Source: SXRF01 sp038043465
Lineage (GTDB): Bacteria > Pseudomonadota > Alphaproteobacteria > Rickettsiales > SXRF01
Assembly: GCA_038043465.1 (NCBI GenBank)
Contig: JBBTBX010000003.1
Location: forward strand, 1-64,000
Reading direction: 5' to 3'
Length of the DNA: 64,000 nucleotides
The position numbers and the translations under genes were made by a program. Under the pieces are notes generated by a model, which saw only the letters and a list, made by a program, of their open reading frames with translations, searched no databases and was not told the origin of the DNA. Below are positions 7,050 to 15,254 of the stretch, piece after piece. Position 1 is the stretch's first letter. Every line of letters begins with the position of its first letter.

Positions 7050-7604
7050 TTAATTCCGTCCGAATGAATCGGGTTTTTTTGGTAAATCTCTTATATAGGG
7101 TCTTTTTTTAGGCTCTCTTGTCGCATCTTCTGCCTTTAATTGTTCTATATATCTTTTGTTATGCTCAACTGATTTTTTATATTCTTCTGTCAGTGCATCC
7201 AACGATTTTATAGTGATAATTTCTGCATTAGGGAATTTGGTTTGTAATTCGTCCGGCGCGACTACTATGGCTGGTGCAAATGAACGAATGGAACTTTTCC
7301 TGCCACTCCTTTTCTCGTGAATACCAGGTATAAGTATATTCTTATACAATTCTTCGCAAGGCCTTTTGTAACCGGCTTTGTCAATGATAAAATTAGCTAT
7401 TTTAAACTGGTTGTATTTTTCATCACTATAAGTGCATGGGAAAACTACTAATTTACTTTCATCTCCAAAATCCTGCGGAGTAATTGCGGGTTGTCCGACC
7501 GTAGTGTTTAGCTGTCTGAATTCTTCATTGCCTAATAATATTATATCACTTATTGCTACCAACCGTACCTTTGTAGGTTGGTTTTTTTTGTGTGTATCGA
7601 CCAT
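7050..7604 (-). CDS. hypothetical protein, 184 aa
   Basis: I do not recognise this protein. It starts MVDTHKKNQPTKVRLVAISD and has a mixed alpha/beta look, with a conserved-looking basic loop KRSGRKSSIRSF near residues 98-110 and a charged, helical C-terminal third (ALTEEYKKSVEHNKRYIEQL) ending in a Lys/Pro/Arg tail. No signal peptide or membrane segment is visible. It lies upstream of trmD on the same strand, where rimM and rpsP are often found in proteobacteria; neither is present here. Codon use looks more AT-rich than in trmD, which hints at an inserted accessory gene. Confidence 0.6.
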   Translation of the reverse strand: MVDTHKKNQPTKVRLVAISDIILLGNEEFRQLNTTVGQPAITPQDFGDESKLVVFPCTYSDEKYNQFKIANFIIDKAGYKRPCEELYKNILIPGIHEKRSGRKSSIRSFAPAIVVAPDELQTKFPNAEIITIKSLDALTEEYKKSVEHNKRYIEQLKAEDATREPKKRPYIRDLPKKPDSFGRN

Positions 7605-7672
7605 ATAAATGCTCTCACCTATAAGTTAATTTGCCACAGTCTAGCATTTATAACTTATTAATAAAATTAATT

Positions 7673-7709
7673 ATAGTAATTCTGTATAATAATTATACAG
7701 AATTACTAT
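7673..7709. repeat. perfect 18-bp palindrome
   Basis: Arms 7673-7690 (atagtaattctgtataat) and 7692-7709 are exact inverted copies around a single central base. Immediately after it come two shorter hairpins: aaaatcg at 7711-7717 with cgatttt near 7730, and tcgct/agcga near 7737-7750. The whole 7605-7803 gap between the start of the 184-aa gene and the end of the symporter gene holds no convincing ORF. The cluster of palindromes resembles a small non-autonomous element or a terminator complex. Confidence 0.6.
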
Positions 7710-7803
7710 GAAAATCGAGTCCGAAAGACCGATTTTTCGCTGCGAAGCGAGCGTAACTCCAAATAACAATTAATATATCGTGACAATGGTAAAATGGTGC
7801 AAA

Positions 7804-9219
7804 TCACAATTTCACCATATAATTCAGCATCTCAGATTTTATTCGTCCACGCAGTAAATATAAAGCAATTATGTTGGGCAGTGCCATGCCGAGTATCAGC
7901 AGGTCGGAAAAATCCAGCACCACGCCAAACTGCATAATGCCGCCGAGGAATGTGGCAAGGCAGAATATAACCTGATACAGGCGGATATAGCGCGCACCAA
8001 ACATATAGCTCCAAGCGATCTCACCGTAATAGCTCCAGCCAATAGTGGTGGAGTAGGCAAAGATAAAAACATTCACCGCAAGCATTATAGGAAACCACGG
8101 CGAAACAGTGGCAAAGGCATTGCTTGCTATTGCCACTCCGTCATTGATAGTTGCACCGGCATACGCGCCGGTAATTGTTACGATCAGACCGGTAAGCAAT
8201 GCAATCATAGCGGCAAAGAACGGCTCAAGCAGGGCAACGGCAGCTTCCCGCGCCGGTTCTTTTGTGCGTGCCGTAGCATGGGCGATAGGAGCCGAACCAA
8301 GCCCGGCTTCATTGGCAAAGCTGGCTCGCTTAAAAGCCATGGCGAGCATGGCTATAAAACCGCCGGCGGCAGCATTTCCGGTGAAAGCATCCTGCATGAT
8401 GAGCATTAAGGTATCCGGCAATTTATCGATATTTGCACCCACAATAATTACGGCACAGATCAGGTATAAAATACCTTTAAGTGGTGATATTTTCTCTGCC
8501 ACGCGAGCTATGCGTTTAATGCTGCCAACCAGAACTGAGAACACCAGCAGGGCAAATAGCAGGGCGATAATCCACTCATATCCGGCAAGAGTAGGAAAGG
8601 TCGTGGTCATAACTTTAACGGTCTGGTTTGACTGAAACATGTTCCCACCACCAAGCGCGCCGCCCAGACAAAAAACTGCAAATACTACCGCGAGGAATTT
8701 ACCGGCTTTAGGAAGACCAATATCAGCAAGTCCTTTCCTGATATACTGAAAAGGGCCACCGAATATTTTGCCGGTTGCATCCACTTCGCGGTAGCACATG
8801 GAAAGCATAACTTCGGCAAATTTTGTCGCCATGCCAAAAAAGCCGGCTATCACGATCCAGAATACGACACCGGGGCCACCAACGGCAACCGCAACCGAAA
8901 CACCGGCGATTGAACCAAGACCAACCGTTGCGGCAATCGCCGAAAAAAGTGCCTGCAGGTGGCTTACCTCGCCGGTTGCATCCTGACTATCATATTTACC
9001 GGCATATTTACCGGAAACAACTTTCAGAGCATGCCGGAACAACCGGAAATTAACGGCACGCAGATAGATGGTGAAAAACACGGCAGCCACCACCAGCCAG
9101 AGGACAATAAAGGGAAAACCACCAATGTCATAAAAAAGAACCGAGGACATCGCGGCCACTAACTGGTTAAAGAAAACCTGGCAAATATCCAGCCAATAAT
9201 TACCTGCCGCCTGTTCCAT
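7804..9219 (-). CDS. alanine/glycine:cation symporter (AGCS family)
   Basis: This is an inner-membrane sodium-coupled amino acid carrier with about ten to eleven hydrophobic segments in 471 residues. The AGCS signature is visible as LFSAIAATVGLGSIAGVSVAVAVGGPG near residues 90-116, followed by the GGPFQYIRKGL segment near residue 155 and FKRASFANEAGLGSAPIAHA near residue 297. It lies alone between two intergenic regions and is divergent from the next gene, which suggests its own promoter. AGCS members usually carry alanine or glycine with Na+; the precise substrate is inferred from the family only. Confidence 0.92.
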   Translation of the reverse strand: MEQAAGNYWLDICQVFFNQLVAAMSSVLFYDIGGFPFIVLWLVVAAVFFTIYLRAVNFRLFRHALKVVSGKYAGKYDSQDATGEVSHLQALFSAIAATVGLGSIAGVSVAVAVGGPGVVFWIVIAGFFGMATKFAEVMLSMCYREVDATGKIFGGPFQYIRKGLADIGLPKAGKFLAVVFAVFCLGGALGGGNMFQSNQTVKVMTTTFPTLAGYEWIIALLFALLVFSVLVGSIKRIARVAEKISPLKGILYLICAVIIVGANIDKLPDTLMLIMQDAFTGNAAAGGFIAMLAMAFKRASFANEAGLGSAPIAHATARTKEPAREAAVALLEPFFAAMIALLTGLIVTITGAYAGATINDGVAIASNAFATVSPWFPIMLAVNVFIFAYSTTIGWSYYGEIAWSYMFGARYIRLYQVIFCLATFLGGIMQFGVVLDFSDLLILGMALPNIIALYLLRGRIKSEMLNYMVKL

Positions 9220-9347
9220 AGAATCCCTACTGCCTTGATTTTATTTGTTAATTATTGCAGGGACTATAACAAACCGCTTATGAATTGCCACAAAAATGTC
9301 ATATTTGAAGGCTGGATGAAGAATTGCCGTCATGTTAATATTTCCTG

Positions 9348-10340
9348 ATGAGCGAGGATAATAACTATTTAAAACAGGAAAGTTTGCGCGCTGCCGGATA
9401 TAGCTATCTGGTGGGCGATGCCGCGCTTTTTGCCTCGGGCATGATGAGTGGGCGCAAACATGAGGCACTTTCCGGTGTCATGTACACTGCTGGTGGCTTG
9501 GTGCTGGCGCGCTACGGCAGAGAGAATGCTGAGCGCAGGTTGCAGACGCTACAAGGTAAGCTTAAGGAATATTTTACAAATGAACATATAGCTATTCCGC
9601 AAGGCTCTGAATTAAATTCAGAAATGCTCAAAAACGAAGGCGGCATCATCGACCGCATTGAAGATTTCATGTATGCCTACCCATCGCAGATTATAAATAC
9701 CATGTATGCTCTTGGCAGTTTCTCGATGATCCGTTCGGGTATGAAGCATAATAAGGGGTGGGATACTGCCTCAGGCGCATTAATCGCGGCGGGCGCATTG
9801 GCTGGATTGCTGATTCCTGAAAAACAGCCTGACCCTAATCACCGCGCCGAAGGAATAGTTGGCAAGGCATGGGAATGGGCTCAGGAAAAACCGCTGCGCG
9901 CTTCCGGATATTTATACATGGGCAATAATGCAGCACTTGTTGCTAGCGCATTTAAGGAACGGGCAGAGAATCCACAGCAAAAAAGCTATCTACTAAAATT
10001 CATGACCGCCGCGAGCTATATGGTGGCGAATGGGTTGCTGTCTATTTCTTCAAAGGACAGTGCGTCTTATATTGATAAAGATGACAATAAAAAGGCGATG
10101 GAAAAACTGGAGACCACCGCCGCGCGGGTGATCGCAGCCCAGCCGGAAGAACTGAAAGCGCAGGTAATCCAGCAGACAGCGGGGTTCCTCGCCGCGCAGC
10201 CGGATATCAAACTCTCCGCCACGCAAATTGCGAGCGATTTAACGCAGCGCATCATGGAATTATCCATGCAGCAAAATAAAAACTGGCAGGGAAATATTGG
10301 GCAGCAAAGGTGGAATCAAACACAAACTGCCATTTATTGA
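9348..10340 (+). CDS. hypothetical protein with three internal hydrophobic repeats, 330 aa
   Basis: I recognise no family. The protein has three similar blocks, at about residues 10-65, 105-160 and 180-240. Each starts with an aromatic hydrophobic helix (AGYSYLVGDAALFASGMM; PSQIINTMYALGSFSMI; ASGYLYMGNNAALVASAF) and ends with a second Gly/Ala-rich helix (LSGVMYTAGGLVLARYG; ASGALIAAGALAGLLIP; MTAASYMVANGLLSISS). The C-terminal third is helical and polar (AQPEELKAQVIQQTAGFLAA) and Gln-rich. It could be a multi-pass membrane protein or a T4SS-delivered effector. No clear Shine-Dalgarno precedes the ATG. Confidence 0.6.
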   Translation: MSEDNNYLKQESLRAAGYSYLVGDAALFASGMMSGRKHEALSGVMYTAGGLVLARYGRENAERRLQTLQGKLKEYFTNEHIAIPQGSELNSEMLKNEGGIIDRIEDFMYAYPSQIINTMYALGSFSMIRSGMKHNKGWDTASGALIAAGALAGLLIPEKQPDPNHRAEGIVGKAWEWAQEKPLRASGYLYMGNNAALVASAFKERAENPQQKSYLLKFMTAASYMVANGLLSISSKDSASYIDKDDNKKAMEKLETTAARVIAAQPEELKAQVIQQTAGFLAAQPDIKLSATQIASDLTQRIMELSMQQNKNWQGNIGQQRWNQTQTAIY

Positions 10341-10358
10341 TAAGATTAAAATGGTTAT

Positions 10359-10374
10359 GCTGTGTCGACACAGC
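10359..10374. terminator. 16-bp perfect palindrome between convergent genes
   Basis: GCTGTGTCGACACAGC lies exactly between the ends of two converging genes, flanked by a direct repeat ggttatgc (10353-10360 and 10380-10387). The position suggests a bidirectional terminator, but no T-tract follows on either strand, so a protein-binding site or repeat remnant is also possible. Confidence 0.4.
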
Positions 10375-10381
10375 CTAGCGG

Positions 10382-11101
10382 TTATGCAATAACTTCCCCT
10401 ATCACAACCAGAACCGCCCCTTCCATCTTTGCCTCTTTTACAAGCTGTGGCAGAGTTGTAATTGTACCTGTAACAACGCGCTGGGTAGGCAGTGTAGCAT
10501 CCATAATCGCCAGCGCAGGAGTAGTTGCGGGCAGACCGAATTCCTGCAGCTTTTTGCTCAGTTCAGCCAGTGTTTTTTTCGGCATGTAAACAACAGTGGT
10601 TGCACCAACATCAGCTATAGCCCGCCAATCCACCCCTTCTGGAAGCCCGCCATTATGATCATGTCCGGTTACAAATTGTAGGCGGCGAGCCGATTCACGG
10701 TGCGTAAGCGGAAAACCAAGCATAGCGGCAACAGCTTGCGCGGTGGTGATACCGGGGATTATTTCCAATGCAATTTCCGCCTGTGTTGCGGCTTCGATTT
10801 CTTCCGCCGCCCGGCTGAAAATAAGTGGATCACCACCTTTCAGACGCACCACAATTTTACCGGCGCGGGCAAATTCTATCATCATGGAATTAATATCTGA
10901 CTGGCGGCAGGATTTGCCATCATATCCTTTTTTACCAACCGAAATTTTTTCTGACTGTGGATTTACCATAGCAAGAACATCGGCAGAAACCAGCGAATCA
11001 TAAAGCAGCACATCGGCAGTTTTCAGCACGCGCAGTGCCTTAAGCGTAAGCAGCTCCGGGTCGCCACACCCCGCCCCTACCAATATTATTTTTCCGGTCA
11101 T
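10382..11101 (-). CDS. cobA: uroporphyrinogen-III C-methyltransferase
   Basis: SUMT transfers two methyl groups from SAM to uroporphyrinogen III to give precorrin-2, the branch point to sirohaem and cobalamin. The 239 residues cover one methylase domain. Visible are ILVGAGCGDPELLTLKA at the N-terminus, the SAM loop VVRLKGGDPLIFSRAAEE near residues 84-101, and IIPGITTAQAVAA near residue 118. It is the single-domain form, without a CysG-type dehydrogenase/chelatase part. No other cobalamin gene lies nearby except the DUF1636 gene two positions away. It is downstream of the HerA-like gene with a short gap and may be co-transcribed with it. Confidence 0.9.
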   Translation of the reverse strand: MTGKIILVGAGCGDPELLTLKALRVLKTADVLLYDSLVSADVLAMVNPQSEKISVGKKGYDGKSCRQSDINSMMIEFARAGKIVVRLKGGDPLIFSRAAEEIEAATQAEIALEIIPGITTAQAVAAMLGFPLTHRESARRLQFVTGHDHNGGLPEGVDWRAIADVGATTVVYMPKKTLAELSKKLQEFGLPATTPALAIMDATLPTQRVVTGTITTLPQLVKEAKMEGAVLVVIGEVIA

Positions 11102-11116
11102 CTTGTTATTAAATGA

Positions 11117-12643
11117 TTATCTCTTCAGCATCGCGCCAAGCAACCCACGCACTACCTGCCTGCCTATCTGCGAACCGGCAGCCCGTATGACACTCTTAGC
11201 CAGAGTAGTTACCATACCTTCCGGCTCACGCCCTCTTGGTTTTGCGTTAGCAGAACGTGGTGTGTAATTGCTAGTAGCTTGCGAACCACCGGAACTGGCA
11301 ACACCTGCAACCGCACCGGAAACCGCACCCCATATTCCACCCGCATCAGAAGCAACGCTTTTTTGCACTTTTACATTCAACAGCTCATATGCTGATTCCC
11401 TATTCATCAGCTCATCGTACACGCCTTTAATCGGACTTTGTGCAATAATAGCTTCACGCTGCGCTACAGGCATTGCTCCTACTAAAGAAAGCGGCGGGCG
11501 TATGAGAGTTTTTTGTACAATGGTAGGTGAGCCTTTAGCATCCAGCACCGAAACCAAAGCCTCACCAACACCAAGAGTAGTGATAGCTTCCTCGGTTTTA
11601 AAAGCTGGATTCGGGCGGAATGTCTGCGCCGCCGCCTTTACACCCTTTTGATCCTGCGGAGTGAAGGCACGCAGCGCATGCTGCACACGGTTGGAAAGTT
11701 GCCCAAGAACATTAACGGGAATATCGGCAGGATTCTGGGTTATAAAATACACACCAACACCTTTCGAACGGATCAAGCGTACCAATTGTTCAATTTTTTC
11801 AATTAAAGCTTTGGGTGCATCGTTAAACAGCAAATGCGCCTCATCAAAGAAAAATACCAGCTTTGGTTTTTCCATATCACCAACCTCCGGCATATCCTCA
11901 AATAATTCGGAAAGCAGCCATAGTAGTAGCATGGAGTAAAGCTTCGGTGTCTGCATCAATGTCTCAGCAGAAAGAATATTCACCGCCCCCTGCCCGTTAG
12001 GAGCTATACGCATGAGATCAGAAATGGAAAGAGCCGGCTCACCAAATAATTGTCTGCCACCCTGCGCTTCCAAAGTGAGTAAGGCACGCTGAATTGCCCC
12101 CACAGAAGCAGCTGTAATATTACCGTACTGCGTGGAATATTCACCAGCATTATCGCTGATATGCGTAAGCATGGCGCGCAAATCATCCATATCAAGCAGC
12201 AACAAACCTTCCGCATCCGCCACTGCAAAAGCTATATTTAGAACACCTTCCTGCGTATCATTAAGTTCCAGCAAACGGGAAAGCATGAGCGGCCCCATCT
12301 CGGAAACAGTTGTACGCACCGGATGCCCGTTTTTGCCAAAAACATCCCAGAAAATTACCGGACATGGCTGATAATCCAGAGGAAATCCAATCTGTTTCGC
12401 CCTTTCAACTAATGGTGGCTTGGGAATACCAGCCGCCGCAAGACCGGATAAGTCACCCTTTACATCGGCAATAAACACCGGAACTCCAGCCTGAGAAAAT
12501 CCCTCGACCAGCCCTTGCAAAGACAAGGTTTTTCCTGTACCTGTCGCTCCCGCAATCAACCCATGGCGATTAGCGTATTTAAGCAAAAGCGGATGCTCAT
12601 CAGCTGCCTGCCCCAAATATATTCCATTATCCCTGATAATCAT
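11117..12643 (-). CDS. HerA-like ATPase, DUF853 (YjgR) family
   Basis: This is a P-loop ATPase of the HerA/FtsK superfamily, 508 residues. The Walker A motif AGATGTGKTLSLQGL is at residues 32-46, Walker B is KLVFFFDEAHLLF near residue 263, and an arginine/sensor region follows in YFITQNPADIPVNVLGQLSNR. The low-complexity tail (VSGAVAGVASSGGS, then SNYTPRSANAKPRGRE) and a C-terminal amphipathic segment match the family. The physiological role of YjgR proteins is not established; DNA translocation or a membrane-associated role have been suggested for relatives. The start ATG at 12643 gives the expected MIIRDNGIYLG N-terminus. Confidence 0.88.
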   Translation of the reverse strand: MIIRDNGIYLGQAADEHPLLLKYANRHGLIAGATGTGKTLSLQGLVEGFSQAGVPVFIADVKGDLSGLAAAGIPKPPLVERAKQIGFPLDYQPCPVIFWDVFGKNGHPVRTTVSEMGPLMLSRLLELNDTQEGVLNIAFAVADAEGLLLLDMDDLRAMLTHISDNAGEYSTQYGNITAASVGAIQRALLTLEAQGGRQLFGEPALSISDLMRIAPNGQGAVNILSAETLMQTPKLYSMLLLWLLSELFEDMPEVGDMEKPKLVFFFDEAHLLFNDAPKALIEKIEQLVRLIRSKGVGVYFITQNPADIPVNVLGQLSNRVQHALRAFTPQDQKGVKAAAQTFRPNPAFKTEEAITTLGVGEALVSVLDAKGSPTIVQKTLIRPPLSLVGAMPVAQREAIIAQSPIKGVYDELMNRESAYELLNVKVQKSVASDAGGIWGAVSGAVAGVASSGGSQATSNYTPRSANAKPRGREPEGMVTTLAKSVIRAAGSQIGRQVVRGLLGAMLKR

Positions 12644-12657
12644 AAAATCTCCTACTG

Positions 12658-13017
12658 TTACTCTTTCAAATCTGGTGGCAAGCGAGATATAGTGCCTTTT
12701 TGTACTATTTCTGGCCGCTCGCTAATTGGTGGTCTGCCATTGGCAGACTGCGCATAAACCCTGACATATTCCAATAAGTCTGGTATATCCTTGTCGGCAT
12801 TTAAATCACCTATCATATACAACCATTTCCCTGGCTGGGAAACAGTAACTGTACATGGTCTTTTGCACACAGAAAAACACTCAACCGACCGTAAATTGAT
12901 CTTTTTACTGTCAACCTGCTCTGTAAGAGTCGTATAAAAATCCGCCCCAACATTTTGTCCGCCACCATCAGAACAGGTAACACAAACCTGCAAATCAACC
13001 TTGTCATCAATAGTCAT
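12658..13017 (-). CDS. DUF1636 (thioredoxin-like ferredoxin fold) protein
   Basis: This 119-residue protein starts MTIDDKVDLQVCVTCSDGGG and has the second Cys pair in SVECFSVCKRPCTVTVSQPG, the two-motif pattern of DUF1636 metal-binding proteins, which resemble 2Fe-2S thioredoxin-like ferredoxins. The WLYMIGDLNADKDIPDLLEY segment is also typical. Genes of this family often lie near cobalamin or metal-uptake functions; here cobA is two genes downstream on the same strand with only short gaps. The role is inferred from family and context. Confidence 0.75.
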   Translation of the reverse strand: MTIDDKVDLQVCVTCSDGGGQNVGADFYTTLTEQVDSKKINLRSVECFSVCKRPCTVTVSQPGKWLYMIGDLNADKDIPDLLEYVRVYAQSANGRPPISERPEIVQKGTISRLPPDLKE

Positions 13018-13028
13018 TTTTTACCAGC

Positions 13029-13134
13029 TATACTCTTCTCATTTCAAGAATTGGCGTTGTTAACCTTCAACTCGTGTAGTTTTTCTACACTTCGTCTCGG
13101 TTGTCTAGCCAATTCTTAAACTGCTTTGAGTATA
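13029..13134. repeat. nested inverted repeat, 106 bp
   Basis: Three nested stems share one axis: tatactc (13029-13035) with gagtata (13128-13134), aagaattggc (13046-13055) with gccaattctt (13108-13117), and gtgtag (13074-13079) with ctacac (13085-13090). The core ggcgttgtta recurs upstream of the YciI gene near 3017-3026. This could fold as a long cruciform or RNA hairpin just upstream of the DUF1636 gene. It may be a separate small repeat family. Confidence 0.6.
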
Positions 13135-13224
13135 TCATCATTTCTTCAACATATTGCAGACCTAAAAACCTGTTTTGTTGATATTCCAAACTTTACCGAC
13201 AAATATTCTGTAATGCAACGTACA

Positions 13225-13357
13225 AAAGACCTCTGCATAATGCGTTTTTCGTCATTGCGAGAAGGCGTAGCCTTCGCGGCAATCCAGTAAAATCAAGCAT
13301 CATAGAAAAATGGATTGCTTCGTTTCACTCGCAATGACGCATTATGCAGAGGTCTTT
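13225..13357. mobile_element. MITE copy 1 (133 bp) upstream of the T4SS operon
   Basis: The element is bounded by 20-bp perfect inverted repeats (aaagacctctgcataatgcg and its complement) and flanked by a 3-bp direct repeat ACA, which looks like a target-site duplication. It encodes nothing. Internally it carries the gtcattgcgag...ggcaatcca inverted arms common in dispersed palindromic elements. It is nearly identical to the copy at 19490-19635, in the same orientation. Confidence 0.85.
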
Positions 13358-13560
13358 ACAATAGCAAACTTTGCTGTAAGGCATAAACCATATGCTAAGC
13401 ATCAGCTAGACCATACTAATGAGTCCTAAAATGATATTTTTTTTATTAAGAAAATAATTGCGTCAATATTAACATCTTGTTAAACAAACAATCATAGAAT
13501 GACCTTATTTTCCTAATTTTGTTGACATAACCATTATCTAACGGCAGTCTGTATAACATT
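13358..13560 (+). promoter_or_regulatory. upstream region of virB8 (probable promoter)
   Basis: This AT-rich 203-bp gap holds no ORF. A TTGACA hexamer at 13522-13527 is the best -35 candidate. Downstream, tataac at 13552-13557 is spaced too far (24 bases) for a standard -10, so the promoter call is weak. The gap separates the MITE from the first gene of the T4SS operon, and the operon's transcription should start here. Confidence 0.3.
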
Positions 13561-14232
13561 ATGAGCAAACAACCTAATACTGCTAAAGATACGCGCAACT
13601 GGTATAAAGACAGATATCAGTCTATGTTGCTACAACGCCGCATGCTCATGATTGTTACCATAATATCAATGATAGCTACTCTGTTATCAATGATTGTGAT
13701 AGCCCGCATTATTCCTCTTAAAGGTGTGGAACCATTCCTGATTCAGGTTGATTCAAGAAGCGGTATCACCCAGATGGTTGACCCTCTCACGGTAAAAGAA
13801 ATAACCGCTCTTGATTCTATAAATAATTTCTTTATAGTTCAATATGTAAGAGCGCGTGAAGGCTATAACGTGCGCGATATCTCCAGTAATTATGTTACTG
13901 TTCGCGTAATGTCCGAGGCAGGCAAGGTTTATGGGGCTTTCAGGCGCGAAGCAAACCCCAGCAATCCCCAGAGCGTGGCGGCACGTATGGGCGGGGCTGG
14001 CTCAAGAACGGTTAGATTCAAGTCAATTTCTTATATTAAGCCGAATCAAGCACAGATACGCCTTTTAATCGAGGAAACCGCGGCCAATGGTGGAACACTT
14101 CAATATCATAAAATTGCCTCGCTGGTATTTGAATACGCCAAGCTTGACCTAACCAGTGAAGAACGTTATATTAACCCATTAGGTTTCCGTGTAACGGAAT
14201 ACCGCTTAGATGAGGATGTATTACCAAAATGA
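13561..14232 (+). CDS. virB8: type IV secretion system protein VirB8
   Basis: VirB8 is a bitopic inner-membrane scaffold of the T4SS, with a short cytosolic N-terminus, one membrane helix and a periplasmic NTF2-like domain. Here the helix is at residues 29-52 (LMIVTIISMIATLLSMIVIA) and the periplasmic domain follows, with RSGITQMVDPLTVKE, NNFFIVQYVRAREGYN near residues 88-103 and the C-terminal YINPLGFRVTEYRLDEDV. The length, 223 residues, is normal. It is the first gene of a five-gene operon, with its stop overlapping virB9 by four bases. Confidence 0.93.
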   Translation: MSKQPNTAKDTRNWYKDRYQSMLLQRRMLMIVTIISMIATLLSMIVIARIIPLKGVEPFLIQVDSRSGITQMVDPLTVKEITALDSINNFFIVQYVRAREGYNVRDISSNYVTVRVMSEAGKVYGAFRREANPSNPQSVAARMGGAGSRTVRFKSISYIKPNQAQIRLLIEETAANGGTLQYHKIASLVFEYAKLDLTSEERYINPLGFRVTEYRLDEDVLPK

Positions 14233-15251
14233 CAACACGCAATTTAATAGAAAATATTCTGCCTAAGGCATTGCCGCTAGCTATCGGTTTTTCTATAATT
14301 TATTCAGGAATCACTTATAATTCAGAAGCTCTGGCAGCAGTCAATATTGACCATGCCAGATTGTCTATGGAAGAATCAGCCAGCGATTCTGCTATTGCTC
14401 CGGTGAGGAACATAAAAAGGAAACCACCAAAGACTGCCGTGAACAACTCCCCAGAAGAAACAGCTCCTTTCGATATGCCTGATGATGCTCCAACTTATGC
14501 TCCGTCTGATTCTGACTCCAAGGTTAAAGAACTGGTTTATAATGAATCAAACGTTTATGTTGTCCGGGCGAAACACGGATATCAGACCAATATAGTTTTT
14601 GACTCAAGGGAAGAGGTGCAGACTATTTCCATTGGTGACCGCAGTTTGTGGCAGGTTATTCCTGCCAGTAATCGCCTGTTTATTCGTCCTATGACCGAAA
14701 ACATCTCTACAAATATGACAGTGCTTACTAATAAACGCTCTTATGAGTTTGACCTGAAATCCTTGAATGAAGGTAACGATAGTAACGTCTATGTATTGAA
14801 ATTTACTTATCCTGAAGCTAATCCGTTCGTAGCAGACAATCTTGGTGTCGAGAATGTTAAAACGGATGCGAATGCATTAGTTGCACCTGTGGCACAGAAA
14901 GAAATTACTCCGGGAAAATCTTCTTCAACAGCACCGGTCTCTGAAGCGGCAACTCCAGAGTCAATAGGATTACTGCCAATACGCTTTAATTATAGCTATA
15001 CTTATTCAGGACCAGATGTCATAGCCCCTACGCAGGTATATGATGATGGGAAAAATACATTTATAAAATATAAATCCATCGGGAAACTGGTACCTGAAGC
15101 ATTTATAATAGAAGCTGATGGTCGGGAATTACGAATTCCGGCAACAGTTAGTGGATCTTCTCTCATAATAGACGGTGTCGCCGGTGAACTAGCGTTACGC
15201 GACTCTGATGGTGAGATAAGAGTTTATAACGAATCATTAAGCGGACGCTAA
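14229..15251 (+). CDS. virB9: type IV secretion system protein VirB9
   Basis: VirB9 (CagX/TrbG family) is the periplasmic part of the outer-membrane core complex. The protein starts with a signal-like hydrophobic stretch (ALPLAIGFSIIYSGI), cleaved perhaps near residue 37 (EALAAVN). A long low-complexity linker, to about residue 105, makes it larger (340 residues) than the usual 250-290. The N-terminal VirB9 domain then appears (VYVVRAKHGYQTNIVFDSRE; NRLFIRPMTENISTNMTVLT), followed by a second linker and the C-terminal domain (LPIRFNYSYTYSG; APTQVYDDGKNTFIKY). It overlaps virB8 by four bases and is followed by virB10 three bases on. Confidence 0.93.
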   Translation: MTTRNLIENILPKALPLAIGFSIIYSGITYNSEALAAVNIDHARLSMEESASDSAIAPVRNIKRKPPKTAVNNSPEETAPFDMPDDAPTYAPSDSDSKVKELVYNESNVYVVRAKHGYQTNIVFDSREEVQTISIGDRSLWQVIPASNRLFIRPMTENISTNMTVLTNKRSYEFDLKSLNEGNDSNVYVLKFTYPEANPFVADNLGVENVKTDANALVAPVAQKEITPGKSSSTAPVSEAATPESIGLLPIRFNYSYTYSGPDVIAPTQVYDDGKNTFIKYKSIGKLVPEAFIIEADGRELRIPATVSGSSLIIDGVAGELALRDSDGEIRVYNESLSGR

Positions 15252-15254
15252 TTT

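Noticed and set aside
13522..13557. Strong sigma-70 promoter for virB8
   Set aside because: TTGACA is present, but the nearest TATAAC is 24 bases away, too far for a standard promoter, so only a weak region call was kept.
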